A stretch of 64,000 nt of DNA from CAVSWT01 sp963775245 (GTDB taxonomy: Bacteria; Bacteroidota; Ignavibacteria; Ignavibacteriales; Ignavibacteriaceae), in assembly GCA_963775245.1 (NCBI GenBank), contig CAVZID010000040.1, positions 186,001 through 250,000 of the forward strand. Direction: 5' to 3'. Under the pieces are notes generated by a model. That model worked only from the letters and a program-made list of their open reading frames with translations. It was not told the DNA's origin and did no database searches. A program made the translations under genes and the position numbers. Shown piece by piece: positions 57,947-64,000 of this stretch. Every line of letters begins with the position of its first letter. Position 1 is the first letter of the stretch.

Positions 57947-58819
57947 TCAATTATTATTTCCCAAATTATATGGGTTTTTAGGAAGCTTAATTATTTCATA
58001 CGATTCATCAGATAAGCGCTCTGCATCGATATCGATTTTAAAAATAATTGAGATGAGAAAACTAGGTGGAAATAGTCGTAGTTTCCACAAAATATCTCTC
58101 AAAAGAATTTGATGTTTTATTTTTTTTAATATCTTATCATCTTTCTTTTTATATTCCAATCCAAGGCCATCTTTATAGTAATCATTTGAATACTTGAAAG
58201 CGATATATGGAAGATTTAAACCAAGTGCAATTTTTTCAATCTCCCTTTTTGAAATAGAATATTTATAGTTGCCTGATATTTCATATTGATTATGGATATC
58301 ACCTTTAATTTTTCTTAATAACCAATTCCCAAACCTTTCAGCATATGATGCTGCAATTTCTCTATCATAAGGCTCAATCATAAATACGCCGATTTTACTT
58401 ACGCGAAGCATTTCATATAAACCCAAATATGGTCGTGGCAGATGATGAAAAGTTTCTTTGCAAAGAGTAAAATCGAAAGTGTTGTCATCAAAAGAAAGTG
58501 ATTCAACATTTTCCTTTGAATAATTTTGAATGTACCCTATTTCTTTTCCTATCTTTAAAAAATGATCATCAATGTCAGAAGCCATTGCATAATGTCCTTT
58601 TGACTGTATATATTCCGCATCTGTACCATAATAAAAATCACCAACAGTGAGCCACTTAGAACCAGGATACATTTTTAAAACTGGGTCAATGCTTTGGTAT
58701 AATCTCTCATATCTCCATCGATTAATGGTATCATGATCCAACATTAATTTACATCTATCTTCCGGGTAATTTTTTAAATGATTAATTTGATAGTTGTAAC
58801 TCTTTTGATAAGATTCCAA
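57947..58819 (-). CDS. class I SAM-dependent methyltransferase
   Basis: A 290-residue protein. SKWLTVGDFYYGTDAEYIQ is a degenerate motif I; MASDIDDHFLKIG and FDFTLCKETFHHLPRPYLGL are clear methyltransferase_11 motifs. It starts with TTG and AAGGAAAAG upstream. It is the first gene of the minus-strand polysaccharide run. Confidence 0.82.
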   Translation of the reverse strand: MESYQKSYNYQINHLKNYPEDRCKLMLDHDTINRWRYERLYQSIDPVLKMYPGSKWLTVGDFYYGTDAEYIQSKGHYAMASDIDDHFLKIGKEIGYIQNYSKENVESLSFDDNTFDFTLCKETFHHLPRPYLGLYEMLRVSKIGVFMIEPYDREIAASYAERFGNWLLRKIKGDIHNQYEISGNYKYSISKREIEKIALGLNLPYIAFKYSNDYYKDGLGLEYKKKDDKILKKIKHQILLRDILWKLRLFPPSFLISIIFKIDIDAERLSDESYEIIKLPKNPYNLGNNN

Positions 58820-59527
58820 TTACGCTTTTCCTTAAAAACTTAATCTTTATTTTAACTTTCTAAAATTATTAAATAAATAAAATAAATCATACCAATTTAA
58901 TTTAAAAGTTCTTGTCCATTTAAGTATTCAAAGTTAATACTAACAATGAAACGTCAATTTACTTTAAAGATCCTTGATTTAAAAGTTTAATATAATTTAG
59001 TGAGTGTATAATATAAAACTGCACAAATTTATTCTTATTAATTATTTGACTTAATGTTTCAAACTAAACTTTTCTCATTTATAGATAATTTTTACTGTTG
59101 GTTGATTAATTCAACACCGAATAAAATAACATTAATCCTGATTGATTATTAAATATCTTTTCTTTACTTTTTCAATAACGTAATATCAAATAATATTACA
59201 GGGGTCCAACGAATGAAAAAATCTGTATTTATACCTTTTCTTATTATTTTATTTAACTACTGAGCTATAGGCTATGTATACGTTTAAATGGTGTATTTAA
59301 ATGTAAGAAAACGGTATGAACCCTATATATAGACTAAGAATTGGCATAAAATTGTATACAAATATTAACTTAAGGTGTAATAATAAAAATTGAAGTTATT
59401 ATACAAATGTTAGTCATGTTAATTCACATAAATTCATTTGTATAGCAAAAAAAAATATTTAAATGCAAACTTTTATTATATAGAAATTTTAACTTAAAAT
59501 TTTTAATTGATCTAAAGGGAATAAATT
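58820..59527. other. intergenic region with a truncated signal-peptide ORF
   Basis: About 700 AT-rich bases between the polysaccharide genes and the propeller lipoproteins. The only coding trace is at 59213-59263, a 16-codon ORF MKKSVFIPFLIILFNY that looks like the start of a secreted protein but stops at once, with no continuation in the other frames. I see no tRNA, strong hairpin or promoter of the type found elsewhere. Confidence 0.5.
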
Positions 59528-60832
59528 ATGAAAACGACAATTAAAATATTATTTACAATATTACTATTACTTTCTTTAAGCTGTAAAGAAAAAAATATCA
59601 TTTCTTCAGGTACAGATAACTCTCAAGGTAGTGTTTCTCTAACTATTGATAAAACAGATGCTCCATCTGATGTTATATCTGTTATTGCCTATTTAACAAG
59701 AGAAAACTTCAAAACCTTTGCTGGTTATTTAAATTTACTCTCAGATTCTACGGCAGATATTTCATTTCAGAAAGTTGCTGCAGGAACATGGCATTTGAAG
59801 GTTGATGCATTGAATAAAGATAGTGTTGTAATTTATTCTGGAGAAAGTGATTTAAAAGTTCAGGAAAATGTATTAACTCAGGTAAATTTAACATTATATC
59901 CGATTGGGAACGGAACAGGAGAAGTATATATTCATGTAACATGGGGTAATCAAAATTCATGGATAGATTATAATTATAATCCAATATTTACTCCCTCTGA
60001 TAACCCAAGTTATCCGGTTTCAGTGAGTACTTCTAAAGTTCTTTATGATAATGAAATATTTAAAATGTGGTATTTATGCACATATAATAGTGGTAAAGGG
60101 AATGTATGGTATGCAGAATCCAAAGATGGATTAAATTGGCAAAATAAATTTGATGAACCTATATTTGTCAATGGGATGAATTCTAAGTGGGATGGTTATA
60201 CAGTAGGGCCGGGTACAATTCTTAAAGAAAACTCAAATAATTATAAAATGTATTATAATGGATGGAATGACCAATATGGGCAATGGCAAGTTGGATTAGC
60301 TACGTCAATAGATGGAATCCATTGGGAAAGATATTCAGATCCTGTATTAAAAGCAGATAGTTTAAATGAATTTAAAGTCGGTGCTACATCAGTCATCAAA
60401 ATTAATGATTTATACTACATGTTTTATGGTTCTAGCTCAATCTATAATTACAATTACATGAGAATAAATTTAGCTACTTCTTCAGATGGAATAAACTGGG
60501 AAAAATATTCAGGTAATCCAATAATAAGTCCTACGGAACCATGGGAGGGCATAGGTGTTACTTTCCCTGCTGTAATTTATGATAATAATCGATTCGTAAT
60601 GGTTTATAGTTCTGTTGATAGAACAAAGTTTGGAATTGCTTATTCAGATGATGGAAAGACTTGGGTGAAGAATTCAAATTATACTTTAAGTAATCAGACT
60701 ACAAATACTAAGTGGATTCAAATAAATTATCCGTTCTTGGTAAAAGTTGGTAATGAATATAGACTCTATTATACAGGAACTTCACCAAATGGAACTGTAG
60801 AAATTTGTTTAACAAAATCCTTTACTTTATGA
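59528..60832 (+). CDS. propeller-type lipoprotein, copy 1
   Basis: A 434-residue lipoprotein (lipobox Cys near residue 19). An N-terminal beta domain of about 125 residues (GSVSLTIDKTDAPSDVISVIAYL ... AGTWHLKVDA ... GEVYIHVTWG) is followed by repeated blade motifs such as GLATSIDGIHWERYSDP and LATSSDGINWEKYSGNP, as in the five-bladed propellers of GH43/GH32-like enzymes. I cannot point to a catalytic acid or base, so binding and hydrolysis of surface glycans are both possible. It is the only intact copy of three. Confidence 0.8.
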   Translation: MKTTIKILFTILLLLSLSCKEKNIISSGTDNSQGSVSLTIDKTDAPSDVISVIAYLTRENFKTFAGYLNLLSDSTADISFQKVAAGTWHLKVDALNKDSVVIYSGESDLKVQENVLTQVNLTLYPIGNGTGEVYIHVTWGNQNSWIDYNYNPIFTPSDNPSYPVSVSTSKVLYDNEIFKMWYLCTYNSGKGNVWYAESKDGLNWQNKFDEPIFVNGMNSKWDGYTVGPGTILKENSNNYKMYYNGWNDQYGQWQVGLATSIDGIHWERYSDPVLKADSLNEFKVGATSVIKINDLYYMFYGSSSIYNYNYMRINLATSSDGINWEKYSGNPIISPTEPWEGIGVTFPAVIYDNNRFVMVYSSVDRTKFGIAYSDDGKTWVKNSNYTLSNQTTNTKWIQINYPFLVKVGNEYRLYYTGTSPNGTVEICLTKSFTL

Positions 60833-60912
60833 AATTTCACAATAAAAAAATTGATTCTTAAAAAAACTAGAATTTTTATTTTATAAAAGGTTATATAAAA
60901 AAGGTACGATTT

Positions 60913-62257
60913 ATGAAAAATCTCATTGTATCTATCATTATCTTTTTAATGTTATTTGCGAGCTGTTCAAACAATAATAATATTACTTCTCCTTCTGATT
61001 CTTCAAGCGGAAGCGTTTCTCTTAGCATAGACAAAGCAAATGCTCCTTCTGATGTTGTCGCAGTAATAGCATATTTAACCAGAGAATATTATGAAACATT
61101 ATCTGGTTATTTAAATTTAATTTCAGATTCAACTGCAGACATATCATTTCAGTCTATACCTATAGGAACATGGCATATAAAAGTTGATGCAATAAATAAA
61201 GATAGTGTTGTGATTTATTCTGGAGAGAGTGATGTAGTAGTTCATGAGAATATTTTAACTCAAATAAGTTTAGCGTTACTTCCAACAAGTAATGGCAGCA
61301 GTACCGGAAGTGTTTACATTTATGTTACTTGGGGATCAAACACCTGGGTCGATTATTCGAATAATCCTATTTTATCAACAACTAATTCTTATTGGGATAT
61401 CTATGGACCAAACCAACCTAAAGTATTATATGATGAAGGTATTTATCATATGTGGTTTGGAAATCTAGTTAATGGAGGGGGTTCTTATGTTGGATATGCG
61501 TATTCCTATGATGGGAAATCATGGATTCGTAAGGTTAGTTATCCGGTTTTGACTCCAGGTTCTAATGATAAATGGGATTATGGAAGAGCTGGAGTTGGTC
61601 CTGTTATAAAGAAAGATGGTGAATTTGTTATGTACTATAATGGTTGGGGAGATCAAAATGGTTTATGGCAAGTTGGGATGGCTGTTTCTAATGACGGGAT
61701 AAACTGGGAAAAATATCCGAATCCAATATTATCAGGCGATTTAAATGGAGATGATGCTAGAATTAATGCTAATTGTATTATGAAGTTAGGCAATCAATAT
61801 TTTATGTACTATACTTATGGTCCAAGTAATGGGGTAAATTATAAAATAGGACTTGCTTTCTCTGGTGATGGAATTAACTGGGAAAAATATCAAAATAATC
61901 CCATTCTTGATGCCTCACTAAATTGGGAAGGCGCTGGTATTGGCAATGCTAGCGTAATAAATACAAGCACAATTAATTGAAAGAAATTATTTTACTTTAA
62001 TATATTCAAATACTTCAGGTGGATCAAATACAGCTTTCGGTATGGCTGTTTCAGATGATGGTATACATTGGGAAAAATTTAACAATCCATTTTTTACATC
62101 AAAAGATCAATCAATTAAATGGAATATAGATGAAATAAGATATCCATTTGGGATCCTGGTGAACTCAGAATACAAAATATATTATACTGGGGTTAAATAT
62201 GCTAACTATTCTAATTCAGAAGAATATCTTATAGGCTTGTTAACTAAAATTCGATAG
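60913..62257 (+). CDS. propeller-type lipoprotein, copy 2 (one frameshift)
   Basis: Same layout as copy 1: lipobox (ASC), the beta domain with DKANAPSDVVAVIAYL, then blade repeats with VGMAVSNDGINWEKYPNP. The frame stops at 61980; shifting near 61978 restores ERNYFTLIYSNTSGG and the last blades (MAVSDDGIHWEKF) to 62257. About 448 residues when joined. An 80-base spacer separates it from copy 1. Confidence 0.78.
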
Positions 62258-62461
62258 AATTTTTGAAATTAATTAGATGATAATTTTACTTAAGAGTTTA
62301 ATGATCATAATTATTTTAACTAATCGATGAAGTTGTTAAAAAGAATAATGTGTTACAACAATATCGTAATAGTGATAATTAAGGTTTATTTAAATTCAAA
62401 TCATATTTAAGGTTTAAATTAAAATTTTTTCTTTCCTAAATTAGAACATGGAAATCGGATT

Positions 62462-63776
62462 ATGAAAACATCAATTGTAATCTCCATTATCTTCATGGTT
62501 TTATTTGTGATCGGTTGTTCAAACAATAATAATATTACTTCTTCTGCTTATTCTTCAAACGGAAGTGTTTCTCTTAATATTGACAAAGCAAATGCTCCTT
62601 CTGATGTTGTTGCGGTGATAGCATATTTATCAAGGGATAATTATCAAACAATTAGCAGATATTTAAATTTGTTATCAGATTCTGCAGCGGAAATATCATT
62701 TCAATCTATTCCAGTGGGAACTTGGCATTTAAAGATTGATGCAGTAAATAAAGATAGTATTGTAGTTTATTCTGGGGAGAGTGATGTTCAAATTGAGGAG
62801 AACATATTAACAGAAGTCCATTTGATATTAGCCCCAACTGGTAGCGGTACTGGTAGTGTATATATTTACGTTTCATGGGGTGACTTAAATTCTAATTGGA
62901 CTGATTTCATAAACAATCCCATCATTACAAAGGACAGTTCATTCTATGATGAATATGGAGTTGGAGCAAGTTTTGTATTAAATGAAGATAATGGTTTCAA
63001 AATGTGGTACTCAGGCGTTGGTGAGAATGGCTCTGCGTATGGTTATTATGCCTATTCTAAAAATGGATTGACTTGGACAAGATATAGACAAAATCCTATT
63101 TTACTTCCAGAGACAACAGGGAGGTTGGGATTCGCATCATGTTTCTCCAGGCCCAGTAATAAAAGAAGGCGGAGTTTATAAAATGTATTATTCTGGTTGG
63201 TCAGATCAAAATGGAGTATGGTCTGTAGGATTGGCAACATCAACTGATGGAATAAATTGGGAGAAATATAGCGGCAATCCAGTTCTTAGCGGAAATGGTT
63301 GGGATTTTGTAATAAGGCCGCAATCAATTGTAAAACGAAATGGAATATATTATTTGTTCTATACAGGGGGTTTAGGATATAATTGTAAAATTGGAGTTGC
63401 AACATCTGAAGATGGATATAATTGGGAAAGGTATTCAGGGAATCCTGTTATGACTTACGATAAAGATTGGGAGGGAGAAGGAATAGGATTTCCTTCAGTA
63501 ATTTATGAGAATAATCAATTCGAAATGGTTTATCAAGGTTCAGTTCAACAAACCCAATCAAATACAGGATTTGGGTCTGCATTTTCTAAAGATGGTTTTA
63601 ATTGGGTAAAAAGTTCAAACAAAGCATTTTTTAGCACGCAAGATTGCAATAACAATTGGTTAAAGATTTCCTTTCCATACTTTATTAAAGTAGATAATGA
63701 AAGCAGGATTTATTATACCGGAATTGATTTCAATAATTCAAATTGGTCAATCTGTGTGACTAGAAGATTAAATTAA
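62462..63776 (+). CDS. propeller-type lipoprotein, copy 3 (one frameshift)
   Basis: Same layout: lipobox (IGC), beta domain and propeller. The frame breaks near 63120, after ILLPETTG; the next frame reads WDSHHVSPGPVIKEGGVYKMYYSGW and runs to 63776 with blade motifs VGLATSTDGINWEKYSGNP and GVATSEDGYNWERYSGNP. About 438 residues when joined. The first 30 codons are nearly identical in DNA to copy 2. It ends before a bidirectional terminator. Confidence 0.78.
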
Positions 63777-63801
63777 GCAAGATTAACACAATCATCAAAA
63801 T

Positions 63802-63835
63802 AAAGAGTTAAGATTTCTTTCAATCTTAACTCTTT
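63802..63835. terminator. bidirectional hairpin terminator
   Basis: AAAGAGTTAAGAT (63802-63814) and ATCTTAACTCTTT (63823-63835) form a perfect 13-bp stem around an 8-base loop between two convergent genes. The A-rich left end and T-rich right end allow termination in both directions. It overlaps the last codons of the minus-strand gene. Confidence 0.75.
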
Positions 63836-64000
63836 AATATTTCACTAAGTTCTTTAGCAATATTTTTTCTATCGAATTTCTTTACATAATTTTGGTTTGT
63901 TTTAAAAACATTTTCATCTAAAAATATTTCATGAGCATCTTCAGAATATTTGAAAATCATTCCAGCATTTGATTCTCTCAAAATATTTCCAACTTCAAAA
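63826..64000 (-). CDS. C-terminus of a glycosyltransferase (partial)
   Basis: The last 57 codons of a gene entering from beyond the window, stop at 63826-63828. FEVGNILRESNAGMIF followed by a charged helical end with AKELSEILKS looks like the C-terminus of a GT-B glycosyltransferase (family 4), where residues near the acceptor site and the final helix lie. The assignment rests on this tail only. Confidence 0.55.
   Translation of the reverse strand, partial: FEVGNILRESNAGMIFKYSEDAHEIFLDENVFKTNQNYVKKFDRKNIAKELSEILKS

Noticed and set aside
59213..59263. A 16-residue secreted peptide gene
   Set aside because: It has only a hydrophobic leader with a stop and no ribosome site of note; more likely a remnant or chance.

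Overview
The window is AT-rich chromosomal DNA from a member of the Bacteroidota/Ignavibacteriota lineage, most likely an Ignavibacteria-type organism. Four things point there: C-terminal type IX secretion (T9SS) sorting domains with the NYPNPFNP signature, a PorV-family protein, a Bacteroidota-style hybrid two-component system, and promoter boxes of the TAnnTTTG type with a TTG about 20 bases upstream. No rRNA, CRISPR, integrase or insertion sequence was seen.

Layout. 233-500: tRNA-Ser(UGA), an unusual broken tRNA-Ser copy and their likely shared promoter, all on the minus strand. 654-2192: a HisN-like phosphatase and an unknown membrane protein, both frameshifted. 2370-5581: the oxidative pentose phosphate operon gnd-zwf-pgl. 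5589-9894 (minus): a four-gene envelope cluster with an ion-channel-like membrane protein, a GldM-like periplasmic protein and two paralogous predicted outer-membrane barrels; it may be a divergent T9SS or gliding motor. 10131-16573: GH13 hydrolase, two small glycosyltransferases, a PLP decarboxylase and a radical SAM protein (both multiply frameshifted), a small membrane protein and a TlpA-like thioredoxin lipoprotein. 16648-29812 (minus): a surface-protein locus with two delta-60 repeat proteins, another T9SS cargo, a dockerin-like protein and three tandem proteins joining YadA-head repeats to a peptidase S74 autochaperone. 30181-35689: hybrid sensor/AraC regulator, DUF2905 protein and PorV-like protein. 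35967-38237: phosphoglycerate mutase, an SMP-30 family protein and a small secreted protein. 38246-45265 (minus): SUF iron-sulfur operon sufBCDSU-sufT followed by a bacilliredoxin and an Rrf2 regulator. 45417-58819: a cell-surface polysaccharide locus. 59528-63776: three tandem lipoproteins with a shared N-terminal domain and a five-bladed-propeller-like C-terminus. The window ends inside a glycosyltransferase gene on the minus strand.

How the parts fit. Several regions serve the cell envelope: T9SS cargo (16648-23872), a T9SS outer-membrane component (34634) and a possible motor (5589-9894) belong to one export pathway, while the polysaccharide locus may build the glycan to which such cargo or the surface is attached. 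Two cautions apply. At least twelve genes, including sufS, sufD and gpmA, carry single-base frameshifts, often at homopolymers, which looks more like uncorrected sequencing indels than gene death. Small palindromic repeats recur in spacers and, in frame, inside coding sequence. Bases 1-232 hold nothing I can name.
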